From contig CAMJYM010000005.1 of NCBI GenBank assembly GCA_946220865.1, positions 1 through 64,000 of the forward strand: a DNA stretch of 64,000 nt. Reading direction: 5' to 3'. Made by a program: the position numbers and the translations under genes. The stretch comes from an uncultured Clostridia bacterium. Its GTDB lineage: Bacteria > Bacillota > Clostridia > Saccharofermentanales > DTU023. Of the stretch, positions 25,710 through 35,005 are shown piece by piece; the stretch's first letter is position 1, and every line of letters starts with the position of its first letter. The notes below the pieces were generated by a model. That model saw only the letters and a list, made by a program, of their open reading frames with translations, was not told the origin of the DNA and did no database searches.

Positions 25710-26477
25710 ATGATTGTTTTTGTGGGTGCGGGGCCTGGAGCTCCGGATTTAATCACTTTGCGCGGAGCGGAATTGCTCGCCCGCGCGGATCAGGTGATCT
25801 ATGCGGGTTCGTTGGTCAATGCCGAGCTGCTCAGGCGCTGCAAGGCAGGCTGCGAGATCTTTAACAGCGCCAAAATGACCCTGGAGGAAGTGCTTGCCGC
25901 CATGCAGAGCTGTGAGGTGAAAGGCGGGCTTTGCGTTCGCCTGCACACCGGTGATCCTTCTCTGTATGGGGCGATTCGCGAGCAGATGAGCGCTCTGGAT
26001 GAGCTGGGCATCGCCTATAAGATTTGTCCCGGGGTCTCCAGCTTCTCGGCTGCGGCCGCAGCGCTTCATGCTGAATATACGCCTCCGGCCGTCAGTCAGA
26101 GCCTGATTATCACGCGCCTGGCCGGACGCACGGCTGTGCCGGAAAAGGAAAATATTCCGAGCTTTGCTGCGCACGGCGCGAGCATGGTGATTTTTCTCTC
26201 CGCGGGTCAATTGCCCGAACTTCAGCGGCAGCTGCTGGAAGGGGGCTATGAGCCGGAAACCCCAACGGCCATTGTCTATAAGGCCAGCTGGCCGGAAGAA
26301 AAAGTCTTCCGCTGTCCGCTTTCAAAGCTTGCTGCCACGGGAGAGCGCGAAGGCATCGATCATTTCGCGCTGATTTGTGTGGGCGGTTTTTTAGGTGCAG
26401 AGGCCGAGCGCTCTAAACTATACAATCCGGACTTCTCCACGGCTTTTCGCCAGGCTGGCTCGGAAAAGAAAGGGTAA
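25710..26477 (+). CDS. cbiF: Cobalt-precorrin-4 C11-methyltransferase
   Basis: 255 residues. The start MIVFVGAGPGAPDLITLRGA and YAGSLVN are the SAM-binding signature of CbiF/CobM. HTGDPSLYGAIREQM is the second conserved loop. It methylates C11 of the macrocycle. AGGAGAG precedes the ATG; 28 bases separate it from cbiD. Confidence 0.93.
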   Translation: MIVFVGAGPGAPDLITLRGAELLARADQVIYAGSLVNAELLRRCKAGCEIFNSAKMTLEEVLAAMQSCEVKGGLCVRLHTGDPSLYGAIREQMSALDELGIAYKICPGVSSFSAAAAALHAEYTPPAVSQSLIITRLAGRTAVPEKENIPSFAAHGASMVIFLSAGQLPELQRQLLEGGYEPETPTAIVYKASWPEEKVFRCPLSKLAATGEREGIDHFALICVGGFLGAEAERSKLYNPDFSTAFRQAGSEKKG

Positions 26478-26485
26478 GGGAATCT

Positions 26486-27826
26486 ATGAGAATAGCGATC
26501 CTGAGTTTCAGCAGTGAGGGTCAGCTCCTGGGGCGTCGCCTCAGAGAGGCATTAGAAGACAGAGGCTCAGACTGTACGCTTCGCCGTTGCCCGGAAGGGG
26601 GGCTGAGGGAGTGGACGCAGAACCATTTTCTGAGCAATGAGGCCCTTATTTTTGTGGGTTCCTGTGGACTTGCCGTCCGCGCTATCGCCCCCTTTGTGCA
26701 GAGCAAAAGCAGCGATCCTGCGGTGCTGGTGATCGACGAAACGGGTAAGTTTGTGATCTCGCTTCTTTCCGGCCATCTCGGCGGGGCTAATGAACTGACG
26801 AAGTGGGTGGCGGAACAGCTGTCTGCGACCCCGGTTATCACGACAGCCACCGACCGACGCGGCCTTTTTGCGGTGGACAGCTGGGCGAGAAAGAATGGTT
26901 TTTTTATCACCAATCCGGAAAAAATTAAAGAGGTTTCAAGCGCTCTGCTGGAGGGGAAAACAGTGACATTCTGCAGCGATTTTCCCATCACGGGCCAAGT
27001 TCCGGAGCAGCTCCGGCTTCTGCAGATGGATTGCTCAGAATCCGCAGGAGAAACGGGTGATCATTTTGATCTTGGGGCACAGGCGAGGGAACAAAAGCCA
27101 GGTGAGCATGGTGGGGAAGCGACAGCCTCCGTGCCTGAGAGAGCAGATTTACCCAACCCGCTGATGGGAGGGGAGGCGCTCATCGATCCCTTCGATTACC
27201 CGACAGCCGCCCTTCGCCGCGAAGCGAGGGCACTGCGCCAGGCGTCTTCTCCAACGACGGTAGTTTCTGAAGCCGCAGCGCTATCGCCGTCGGCCAGTGG
27301 GCCGTCAGACGCTGTACCGAAAGCTGCAGCTACGACCGCTGAGCCAGAGGCGCTTGGTTTTTCTGTAAGCTGGCAGCGCCGCGAAAGCGAGGAACTGAGA
27401 ATTGTCGTTCCCTCCCTTTATATAGGCATCGGCGCTCGCAAAGGCATTTCCTCTGAAGCGGTCGAGCAGCTGGTCGATCGCTGCCTGAAAGAATTGAAAG
27501 CCAGCCCTCTGGCGGTCAAAGCCGTGGCGAGTATCGACCTCAAGGCCAATGAGGAGGGGATCTTTGAATGTTGCGCCCGTCATGCCTGGACCTTCCTGAG
27601 CTTTTCGCAGGAAGAGCTTGCCCGCGTTGAAGGCGATTTCAGCGCTTCGGCCTTTGTCAAAGAGGTGACGGGCGTGGACAACGTCTGTGAGCGCAGTGCG
27701 GTTCTGGCGGCCGGGCAGGGTAGCCGCCTGCTTTTGCGCAAACAAAGCCTTGATGGGGTGACCTGCGCTATTGCGCTGGAAGCGATATCCGTGAATTTTG
27801 ATGAAGTTCAGAACCCGCAGCACTGA
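26486..27826 (+). CDS. cbiG: Cobalt-precorrin-5A hydrolase with a long central insert
   Basis: 446 residues against about 330-350 for typical CbiG. The N-terminal domain (VGSCGLAVRAIAPFVQSKSS, SGHLGGANELTKWVA) and the C-terminal domain (LYIGIGARKGISSEAVEQLV, VTGVDNVCERSAVLA) are well conserved. Between them, residues about 185-305 are Ala/Glu/Pro/Ser-rich with no recognisable domain. CbiG opens the delta-lactone ring, releasing acetaldehyde and allowing ring contraction. AAGGG-AATCT precedes the start, eight bases after cbiF. Confidence 0.9.
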   Translation: MRIAILSFSSEGQLLGRRLREALEDRGSDCTLRRCPEGGLREWTQNHFLSNEALIFVGSCGLAVRAIAPFVQSKSSDPAVLVIDETGKFVISLLSGHLGGANELTKWVAEQLSATPVITTATDRRGLFAVDSWARKNGFFITNPEKIKEVSSALLEGKTVTFCSDFPITGQVPEQLRLLQMDCSESAGETGDHFDLGAQAREQKPGEHGGEATASVPERADLPNPLMGGEALIDPFDYPTAALRREARALRQASSPTTVVSEAAALSPSASGPSDAVPKAAATTAEPEALGFSVSWQRRESEELRIVVPSLYIGIGARKGISSEAVEQLVDRCLKELKASPLAVKAVASIDLKANEEGIFECCARHAWTFLSFSQEELARVEGDFSASAFVKEVTGVDNVCERSAVLAAGQGSRLLLRKQSLDGVTCAIALEAISVNFDEVQNPQH

Positions 27827-27917
27827 GCTTTTTGCAACTCAGGGGCAAAGCACTAAGTTTTGCCACTTGCTCTGGCGTCAGTAAAGATAGTCATTTGTCA
27901 TAAAAGGAGATCTATTG

Positions 27918-28679
27918 ATGAAAAAGTGTTACGTGATTGGCATTGGTCCGGGCCAGGCTCAGCAGATGAGCGCGGCCTGCTTTGCAGCGCTGAGTGAGGC
28001 CGAGATCTTTGTTGGCTATAAGACCTATATTGACCTTATCAAGCCGCTCTATCCGGAAAAAGAAATTTTTGCAACGGGCATGATGGGCGAGGAGGAGCGC
28101 TGCCGCAAAGCGCTTGAACTGGCGGCTTCGGGCAAGACGGTGGCGGTGATCAGCAGCGGCGATCCAGGAGTTTACGGCATGGCCTCTCTGATTCTGGAGC
28201 TGGCCGGTGAGACGCCTCCCTGCGAAATTGAAATTATCCCGGGCATCAGCGCCGCCCTCTCCGGAGCGGCTCTGCTCGGTTCGCCGCTGACAAATGATTT
28301 TGTCTGCATTTCTCTTTCCGATCTGCTCACGCCCTGGGAGACCATAGAAAAGCGCCTGCGGGCGGCGGCAGAAGGGGGTTTCTGCACGGTACTCTATAAC
28401 CCCGGCAGTAAACGCCGGACAGAGGTTCTGCGCAAAGCGGCGGAAATCTTTTTGCAGAAGTTTTCGGGCCAGACGGTCTGTGGGATCTGTCGCCAGATCG
28501 GCCGTCCGGGGGAAAGCTTGGAGCTGCTCACGCTGGAAGAGCTGAAAGACAGGCAGGTGGATATGCTGAGCACCGTCTTTATCGGCAACGAAGCGACGCG
28601 GGTGATTAATGGGCGCATGGTGACGCTGCGCGGTTATCGCCTCGCAGCAGAAACAGAGGAAGAAACGGCTCATGCCTGA
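27918..28679 (+). CDS. cbiH: Cobalt-precorrin-3 C17-methyltransferase
   Basis: 253 residues. CYVIGIGPGQ, VISSGDPGVYGMASLILE and VLYNPGSKRR are signatures of CbiH/CobJ, the ring-contracting C17-methyltransferase. I chose the ATG at 27918, eight bases after GGAG; a TTG one codon earlier is possible. An 88-base gap separates it from cbiG, and its stop overlaps the next gene by eight bases. Confidence 0.92.
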   Translation: MKKCYVIGIGPGQAQQMSAACFAALSEAEIFVGYKTYIDLIKPLYPEKEIFATGMMGEEERCRKALELAASGKTVAVISSGDPGVYGMASLILELAGETPPCEIEIIPGISAALSGAALLGSPLTNDFVCISLSDLLTPWETIEKRLRAAAEGGFCTVLYNPGSKRRTEVLRKAAEIFLQKFSGQTVCGICRQIGRPGESLELLTLEELKDRQVDMLSTVFIGNEATRVINGRMVTLRGYRLAAETEEETAHA

Positions 28680-29556
28680 TTCTGAACAACTCAAGCTGCT
28701 CATTTTCGGTGGCACCTCTGAGGGGCGAAAGCTCGCCTTTCTAGCCTGTGAGCTGGGTTTTAGCTGTCTGATCACGGTGGCGACCCCTTATGGGGAAGAG
28801 CTGATGGAAGAAGAGGGTTGGCGTGCTGAAATTCAGGCGTCAGCCTCATGTCATGAGAGCTGCGAACAGCCGCTTCCGGGTTCAAGTTCGAGGCATGAGG
28901 ACAGTCGAACATCCACAGATAAGGGGAGTTTGCAAATCCTGCAAAAGCGCCTGAATACGCAGGAGATGGTCGAGCTCATGGAGCGTGTTCGGCCTGCACT
29001 CATTATCGATGCCACTCACCCCTATGCCCTGGAGGTTTCGGCTTCAATTCGCGAGGCCTGCCGTCTGAGCCAGAGGACGCTGATTCGTGTACTCCGCGAG
29101 AGCGAAGAGCTTGCTGATGCCCGTGAGTTTGACACAATGGAGCAGCTTTGCGCCGCGCTGAATGAGCATGACGAACTCGTGTTTTCGACCCTCGGGGTAA
29201 AAGAAGCGGCGGCTCTGAGCCAGGTCCGTGACTATGGAAAGCGTATCTGGCTGCGTGTGCTGCCCTTTAAGGACAGCCTGGAAGCCTGCCTGGCTGCGGG
29301 CTTTCCTGCGAAACACTTGATATGTATGCAGGGCCCTTTTGGTGAAGAGCTGAACGTCGCCATGTTTCGGCATACAGGAGCAAAAATCCTGCTGACGAAG
29401 GATTCGGGTTCAGCCGGGGGCTTCCCGGAGAAAATCGCGGCGGCCCGCCGCTGCGGCATGAAAATTTATATCTGGAAGCGCCCCCTTCAGGAAGAGGGGC
29501 TTTCGCTTGAGCAAATTGAGCGTCTTCTGGAAGCCAGGGCAGCACAAAAGGAGTGA
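28672..29556 (+). CDS. cbiJ: Cobalt-precorrin-6A reductase
   Basis: 294 residues. The N-terminal LLIFGGTSEGRKLAFLACEL and IIDATHPYALEVSASIREAC are the CobK/CbiJ Rossmann motifs; LLTKDSGSAGGFPEKI near the end is the conserved reductase motif. It reduces cobalt-precorrin-6A with NAD(P)H. About 35 Ser/Glu/Arg-rich residues (around nt 28830-28940) are inserted after the first domain, with no counterpart I know in the family. It overlaps cbiH by eight bases. Confidence 0.88.
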   Translation: MPDSEQLKLLIFGGTSEGRKLAFLACELGFSCLITVATPYGEELMEEEGWRAEIQASASCHESCEQPLPGSSSRHEDSRTSTDKGSLQILQKRLNTQEMVELMERVRPALIIDATHPYALEVSASIREACRLSQRTLIRVLRESEELADAREFDTMEQLCAALNEHDELVFSTLGVKEAAALSQVRDYGKRIWLRVLPFKDSLEACLAAGFPAKHLICMQGPFGEELNVAMFRHTGAKILLTKDSGSAGGFPEKIAAARRCGMKIYIWKRPLQEEGLSLEQIERLLEARAAQKE

Positions 29557-29563
29557 AGCTTCA

Positions 29564-30871
29564 ATGGATGGGCAAAATTCATGGCATAGGGAAAAAAGAA
29601 AGATCACGCTGCTGGGTTGTGGCCTGGGCACGCAAAGTCTGACCCTGGAAGCGCTCGAGGCCCTGCGCGGAGCGGACTTGCTTTTTGGAGCGCCGCGCCT
29701 CCTGGAGGAAGCCAGAAGCGTGCTCGGTGAAACACGGGCCGAATTTTTCCCGTATTACACGGCCAGAGAGATTGGCGAAGTTTTAAGTCAAGCTGCGCCT
29801 GGGCTTGCGGCTGTTGTCCTGCTTTCCGGAGACAGCGGCTTTTTCAGTGCGGGGACGGCTTTGTCGGAGGCCTTTGCGGACGAAGACTGTCGCTTGTTGC
29901 CAGGTATTTCCTGCCTTTCCGGCTTTTTTGCCCGCCTGGGTCTGCCCTGGCAGGATGTGGCCATTCAAAGCCTGCATGGACGCCGGGGGAATCCCGTGGA
30001 TCTGCTGCGCCGGGAGAAACGCGTTTTCTTTTTACTGGGAAAAGATGAAGAACGAGAGCAATTATTGGCCGAGCTTTGTGCCGCCGGTTTTGGCGGCTGT
30101 CCGGCGGCGCTCGGTGAGAATCTGGGCCTGAGCCTGGATCCGACCGTGGACTTGCAGGAGGGCGGAGGAAAGCAAACAGGCAGCAGGGAGCACATTCAGC
30201 GTGGATTGCTCTCGGAGCTTCGCTTTGCGGAGCCGGGTTCTCTGGCGGTACTCACCGTGGAAAATCCCGTGGCCGATGCGCGCGTGCGCACGGGCCTGCC
30301 TGATACCGCTTTTATTCGAGGCAAAGTCCCCATGACGAAGGCCGAAGTGAGGGCTCTGATTATGAGCAAGCTGGCCCTGGCTCCGGACGACAGGGCTGCA
30401 GATATTGGCGCGGGCACGGGCTCGGTGACCGTGGAGATGGCGCTGGCGGCCTGGAAAGGTCGAATTTATGCCATCGAGCGTGAGCCGGAAGGGATTGAGC
30501 TGATCCGCCGGAATCTGCGGGCTTTTCAAGTGGGCAATGTCGAAATCATTCACAGTGAAGCTCCTGAACAAATGGAGACTTTGCCACCCCTGAATGCTGC
30601 TTTTATCGGGGGCAGCGGGGGCAGGCTTGAGGCCATTGTGGCCGCGCTTTGCCGGAATAATCCGAAAATTCGCCTGCTGCTCACGGCCATCACGCTGGAG
30701 ACGCTGGAAGAAGCCCGGCATGTTCTCTCGGCTCACGGTTTTGCTTTTGAGGTCACGCAGCTTGCGGTCACACGTGCGATGGAGATGGGACGCTATCACC
30801 TGCTGCGGGCGGAAAATCCGATTTTTCTGATCTCCGGCAGGCCGGAACAAGAGCTGGAGGCACAGGCATGA
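29564..30871 (+). CDS. cbiET: Bifunctional cobalt-precorrin-7 C5-methyltransferase / C15-methyltransferase (decarboxylating)
   Basis: 435 residues. The CbiE half (residues about 10-200) has ITLLGCGLGTQSLTLEAL and LLSGDSGFFSAGTAL. The CbiT half has KVPMTKAEVRALIMSKL followed by the SAM loop ADIGAGTGSVTVEMAL. Fusion of the two is common (CobL-like). The start at 29564 follows AGGAG and lies seven bases after the cbiJ stop. The stop overlaps an ATG (ATGA) that opens a 23-codon mini-ORF before cbiA. Confidence 0.92.
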   Translation: MDGQNSWHREKRKITLLGCGLGTQSLTLEALEALRGADLLFGAPRLLEEARSVLGETRAEFFPYYTAREIGEVLSQAAPGLAAVVLLSGDSGFFSAGTALSEAFADEDCRLLPGISCLSGFFARLGLPWQDVAIQSLHGRRGNPVDLLRREKRVFFLLGKDEEREQLLAELCAAGFGGCPAALGENLGLSLDPTVDLQEGGGKQTGSREHIQRGLLSELRFAEPGSLAVLTVENPVADARVRTGLPDTAFIRGKVPMTKAEVRALIMSKLALAPDDRAADIGAGTGSVTVEMALAAWKGRIYAIEREPEGIELIRRNLRAFQVGNVEIIHSEAPEQMETLPPLNAAFIGGSGGRLEAIVAALCRNNPKIRLLLTAITLETLEEARHVLSAHGFAFEVTQLAVTRAMEMGRYHLLRAENPIFLISGRPEQELEAQA

Positions 30872-30939
30872 ACCAAACCCATCGCTCAGAAAAGGCCCTG
30901 AAGAATGGACCGGAACAAGCGCGGGAGACGCAGGTATGA
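30868..30939 (+). CDS. 23-residue coupling mini-ORF between cbiET and cbiA
   Basis: It starts with ATGA overlapping the cbiET stop and ends with TGA overlapping the cbiA start (ATGA again). The 33 bases around each ATG (30842-30874 and 30910-30942) are about 85% identical, so the mini-ORF looks like the product of a 68-base tandem duplication of the gene junction. The peptide (MNQTHRSEKALKNGPEQARE...) matches nothing I recognise. It may serve only to keep ribosomes moving into cbiA. Confidence 0.45.
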   Translation: MNQTHRSEKALKNGPEQARETQV

Positions 30940-32399
30940 ACCCCGAACGAATGAATGCCGAACCGCTGCTCGCCGGGGAGAGGAATGACAGAAAGATGAA
31001 CACACGCTTGATGATTGCCGGCACACATTCCGGCTGTGGGAAAACGACCCTGACACTGGCTCTGCTCTCAGCTCTGAAGGAGCGCGGGCTTTCCATCGCC
31101 GCGGCGAAGTGCGGCCCCGACTACATTGACCCGGCCTTTCATCGGGAAATCCTGAATCTGCCTTCGCGTAATCTCGATCCCTTTTTTCTGGATCAGGCGG
31201 CCCTGCGCGGTGCGCTGGCTGAAAACAGCGGGCGCGTCACCCTCATCGAGGGGGTGATGGGCTTTTACGACGGGGTTGGCCCGAAGGGTCGCTATGGCAG
31301 CTTTGATCTGGCTGCGGAAACCGATACGCCGGTGCTTCTGGTGCTTCCTGGTCGGGGGCTGGCTCAGTCTTTGCAGGCCATGCTCCGCGGTTATCTCCAG
31401 CTGAAAAAGCCGAAGCTCATCCGGGGCTTTATCGTCAACGGAGGCAGTCCCATGATGGCCTCGCTCTTTGAAACGATCGCTCAGGAGGAAGGCGTGGCTT
31501 TCCTCGGCATCTTTCCCCATGTGCCGGAGCTGGAAATTCCCGAGGGTCGTCTGGGTCTTAAGGCTGCGGTGGAAATAGAAAATCTGCAGGGTAAGCTGCG
31601 TGAGCTCGGCCGCCTGGCGGAAACTCAGCTCAAGCTGGAAACGCTCGTGGAAATCGCCAAAACGGCCCCGCCACTGGGCGTTTGCAAAGCTTGTCCTGAC
31701 GTCATAAAAACGCTGGGGGAAAGCAGCCAGGGGAGTGAATCTTTCCGCGTGGCCGTCGCCCGCGACCGCGTCTTCGACAAAATTTACCCGGAAAATCTTC
31801 AGGCTCTGGAAGAGGCGGGCTGCGAACTTGTTTTTTTCAGTCCGCTCAGTGCGGCGAGCCTGCCGCAGGGGGTGGAAGGTCTTTATCTTCCCGGAGGCTC
31901 GATTGAGGATGGAGCCGAGCAGCTCTCCGCGAATGAGTGCCTGCGCCGGGACATCGCCGAGGCCGTGGCCGCCGGTCTTCCCACGCTTGCCGAGCAGGGC
32001 GGCGCAGCCTACCTGCACCGGGATTTTAACGGCCTGCCCATGGTGGGAGCCGTACCTACCTCAGTCACCAGCAGCGAGCAGCTGCAGAGTTTTGGCTATG
32101 GTTTTCTGCAGGCTAAAAAAGATCAATTGCTGGGCCCCGGCGGCAGTGAAATTCGCGTGCATGAATTTCACCGCTACCGCTCAACTCTGCCGGAAAGCGC
32201 CTGTGCCTGCCATTCCCGCAAGGCGAGCGGCCGTCAGGCGAAAGATGGCGTCTACGCGACCGAAACCCTTTGGGCGGGCTTCCCACAGCTCTATTTTCCC
32301 TCAGACCCGGCGCTTCTCGCGCATTTTAGAACGGCGCTGCAGCGCTATAGAGACGCTTCTGCGGGCATCGCAGCTGGTAAGCGCCCAGTCGAAAAGTGA
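30936..32399 (+). CDS. cbiA: Cobyrinate a,c-diamide synthase lacking the usual nucleophile cysteine
   Basis: 487 residues. The ATP-binding half has MIAGTHSGCGKTTLTLALL and KCGPDYIDPAFH. The C-terminal class I glutaminase-like half has LYLPGGSIEDGAEQLSANE and RVHEFHRYRS. The catalytic Cys expected in the AECGG motif is Gln354 here (LAEQGGAAYL), so glutamine hydrolysis should be lost and free ammonia or another subunit may be needed. The start at 30936 is supported by GGGAG and the ATGA coupling; homology begins near MNTRLMIAG, 20 residues in. It amidates the a and c side chains of cobyrinate. Confidence 0.88.
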   Translation: MNPERMNAEPLLAGERNDRKMNTRLMIAGTHSGCGKTTLTLALLSALKERGLSIAAAKCGPDYIDPAFHREILNLPSRNLDPFFLDQAALRGALAENSGRVTLIEGVMGFYDGVGPKGRYGSFDLAAETDTPVLLVLPGRGLAQSLQAMLRGYLQLKKPKLIRGFIVNGGSPMMASLFETIAQEEGVAFLGIFPHVPELEIPEGRLGLKAAVEIENLQGKLRELGRLAETQLKLETLVEIAKTAPPLGVCKACPDVIKTLGESSQGSESFRVAVARDRVFDKIYPENLQALEEAGCELVFFSPLSAASLPQGVEGLYLPGGSIEDGAEQLSANECLRRDIAEAVAAGLPTLAEQGGAAYLHRDFNGLPMVGAVPTSVTSSEQLQSFGYGFLQAKKDQLLGPGGSEIRVHEFHRYRSTLPESACACHSRKASGRQAKDGVYATETLWAGFPQLYFPSDPALLAHFRTALQRYRDASAGIAAGKRPVEK

Positions 32400-32502
32400 G
32401 ATAGCTGCTCACCCACATCGAAATGAGGCGCAGAGGAACTGCCGAAGGCCCGCAGCAGAAATGATCGGCAAGAGAAACAGCTTGTAAAAGAAGGAGAGAA
32501 CG

Positions 32503-33174
32503 ATGGCAGAAAAGATGAGAGAAAGCAAGAATAGCGAGCAGACCCCAGTGAACTTTGTGCAGCACCAGCCCATGGAGATTGAAAAGCGCAGTTTTGAAAT
32601 CATCGCGAGCGAGCTGCCGCATCCTCTCGATCCCGTGCTCGCACCCATCATCATGAGGGTGATCCACACGACCGCGGACTTCTCCTATGCCGATTCGCTC
32701 TGCTTTTCCGAGGGCGTCGTCGAGCAGGCCCAGGCAACGCTGCAAAAAGGCTGCACCATTGTCACCGATACGAACATGGCTAAGTCCGGGATTAACCGGG
32801 CGGCTCTCAAAAAACTGGGCGCGAAAGTGTGCTGTTTTATGGCCGAAGCGGAAATCGCCGAAAGAGCTAAGGCCGAGGGCACAACCCGGGCGGTGGCTTC
32901 CATGGATAAAGCGGCAGAGCTGGAAGGTCCGCTCATCTTCGCCATTGGCAACGCCCCCACGGCGCTCAAGCGGCTTGTAGAACTGGCTGAGGCCGGGAGA
33001 CTCCAGCCTGCGCTGATCATCGGCGTCCCCGTGGGCTTCGTCAATGTGGTGGAGGCAAAGGAAATCCTTCTCCGTAGCGGCCTGCCCTCCATCGTCAACC
33101 GCGGCCGCAAGGGCGGCAGCAACGTCGCCGCCGCCATCGTCAACGCCCTGATGTACAGTCTCACACGAAAGTAA
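32503..33174 (+). CDS. cbiC: Cobalt-precorrin-8 methylmutase
   Basis: 223 residues. The catalytic His sits in MRVIHTTADFSYADSL. VTDTNMAKSGINRAAL and IGVPVGFVNVVEAKEILL are family signatures. It moves the C11 methyl to C12, giving cobyrinate. AAGGAGAG precedes the ATG. It is the last gene of the operon in this window. The 104-base gap after cbiA holds no gene. Confidence 0.93.
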   Translation: MAEKMRESKNSEQTPVNFVQHQPMEIEKRSFEIIASELPHPLDPVLAPIIMRVIHTTADFSYADSLCFSEGVVEQAQATLQKGCTIVTDTNMAKSGINRAALKKLGAKVCCFMAEAEIAERAKAEGTTRAVASMDKAAELEGPLIFAIGNAPTALKRLVELAEAGRLQPALIIGVPVGFVNVVEAKEILLRSGLPSIVNRGRKGGSNVAAAIVNALMYSLTRK

Positions 33175-33361
33175 GATTCTCTAAACCCTGATGTCTTAAA
33201 TAGCTGTAGTCATATTTTGAGGAATTAAATGTAAGAAAAATACAAGCTCAATTAATAAGCTCAACACCCCCTTATTTAAGCGTATTGAAGGTGGATGTGG
33301 CTGCTGTATTTGTCAAGTTCTGAACGTTTTTATACTAGTTAAATAAGACCTGTCAAAAAGA

Positions 33362-35005
33362 TTATTGCAACATCAGGACTGAGTCAAATTTATGTTTCTG
33401 TGCTTCACTTATTTTGTGTGTCACACAAATCACCGTCGCATCAGATTTTAGTAAAATATCGAAAATCATGCTCGCATTCTCCTCATCCAATGAAGAAGTG
33501 GGCTCGTCCGCAAGAATTATTGGCGCATTTTGATAAAATGCACGGGCAATACCAATACGTTGTTTTTCGCCTCCGGAAAGATTTTGTGCTCCTTCGCCCA
33601 GAATCGTTTTGTTACCTTCAGGAAGTTTTTGGATTAAATCGTCCAATCTCGCCTCGCGGCAAACTTTTTCAAACCTGTTTGTATCCAGCGACTCAGAAAG
33701 CACAATATTCTCTTCCAATGAACGATTAAAAATAAAGGATTCCTGAGGAACAATGGCCATACAGGAGGATAAAAATGATCTGCTCAAATCCCTGATTTCT
33801 CTTCCATCTATGAGTATAGAACCCTGATAATTTGTATAAAGCCCGGCAATTAAGTTAAGTAAAGTTGTTTTACCAGATCCACTCGCTCCGAGAATCAACG
33901 TCTTTGATCCTTTTTTTATGTTAGCAGAGAAATTAGATAGGATGATTCTTTCCCCATAGCCGAACTGAACTCTTTCCATGGATAAAGATTCATGGAAATC
34001 GGGTGCTTCCTTTAACTCCTCATGTAACTCTTCATGCTCATGATTTTCAGTGATTTCATGTTGAGAAACTGGCGCACTTTCCTCGTTAATAAAATTCAAC
34101 ATGGTTTCGAGAATACCACGACCAGCTTTTAGATTAGCCAAATTAATTCCAATTTGCTGAACGGGGTTAATGATAGACCCGGATAAATTAATAACAGCGA
34201 TAAGAGCTCCGATACCCACTTTTCCAAAATAAACAAAAATAGCGCCAATGATAAACGGCACATAAAAGGCCATCAAGCTGAAGATGGCTAAAACTGAAGT
34301 TAACACTGATTCTTTGATGCCAAGTTTATACCTCACCTCCTCACTTTTCTGATTTAAATGATTGAGTTCAAGCTTGAACATTTCAGTCAAATTGGAGACT
34401 TTAATCAGCAAAAAGCCATTCAGGATTTCCTGTATCTTGATCGAGTATTCGGCCATGGAGGTAGAAAATTCCTGTCCAAGCAGATACATGTTTTTATGGG
34501 TTTTCTGTGGCGCAAAAAAGAGTAACAGCGTAAACAGGCATATGCAAACGGCCAGCAAGGGATTGAAATAGAACAAAACGGCACCCGCCAGCAAAAAGCT
34601 TGTTCCTTGTCGGATCAGCTTAATGATTGTATCAAGATATTGTGTTTCCAGCTTATTAATATCATTGCTAATACCAGAACTAATACGGCCTTTTGCATAA
34701 TTTGCGAAATGATCCATAGACATATTCAGCATGGTTTCCGCATAATCCCGTTTTAGCTCGGTGAGATATTTTTGTTTGAAGTTTGCGGCAGCCACCCCAG
34801 ATAAGAAATAACCCAGGCCAGACAGCATAATGACGCCGAGAAATAATAGCGCAAACTCAGACAAACCAGATCTTTCTCGATTGATGAGCATCTCAAGCGC
34901 TCGCTTCATGGAAAGGGCAAGTAACACTTCGGATATTGAAACAAGAATGGCAGACAAAACCAGACCCGTCATTTGCCTGCTCGCTCGAACAAAGTATTTT
35001 TTCAT
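33362..35005 (-). CDS. ABC transporter half-protein, AT-rich, inserted in the cobalamin locus
   Basis: 547 residues with an N-terminal membrane domain and an ATPase domain: Walker A GASGSGKTT, signature LSGGEKQR, Walker B IILADEPTSSLDEEN, H-loop VTHK. A His/Glu-rich linker (EITENHEHEELHEELKEAPD) precedes the ATPase domain and could bind metal. I use the ATG at 35005 after GGGAGG. It runs opposite to the cbi genes on both sides and is visibly richer in A+T, so it looks like an insertion. The substrate is unknown; a cobalamin role is not supported beyond location. Confidence 0.84.
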   Translation of the reverse strand: MKKYFVRASRQMTGLVLSAILVSISEVLLALSMKRALEMLINRERSGLSEFALLFLGVIMLSGLGYFLSGVAAANFKQKYLTELKRDYAETMLNMSMDHFANYAKGRISSGISNDINKLETQYLDTIIKLIRQGTSFLLAGAVLFYFNPLLAVCICLFTLLLFFAPQKTHKNMYLLGQEFSTSMAEYSIKIQEILNGFLLIKVSNLTEMFKLELNHLNQKSEEVRYKLGIKESVLTSVLAIFSLMAFYVPFIIGAIFVYFGKVGIGALIAVINLSGSIINPVQQIGINLANLKAGRGILETMLNFINEESAPVSQHEITENHEHEELHEELKEAPDFHESLSMERVQFGYGERIILSNFSANIKKGSKTLILGASGSGKTTLLNLIAGLYTNYQGSILIDGREIRDLSRSFLSSCMAIVPQESFIFNRSLEENIVLSESLDTNRFEKVCREARLDDLIQKLPEGNKTILGEGAQNLSGGEKQRIGIARAFYQNAPIILADEPTSSLDEENASMIFDILLKSDATVICVTHKISEAQKHKFDSVLMLQ

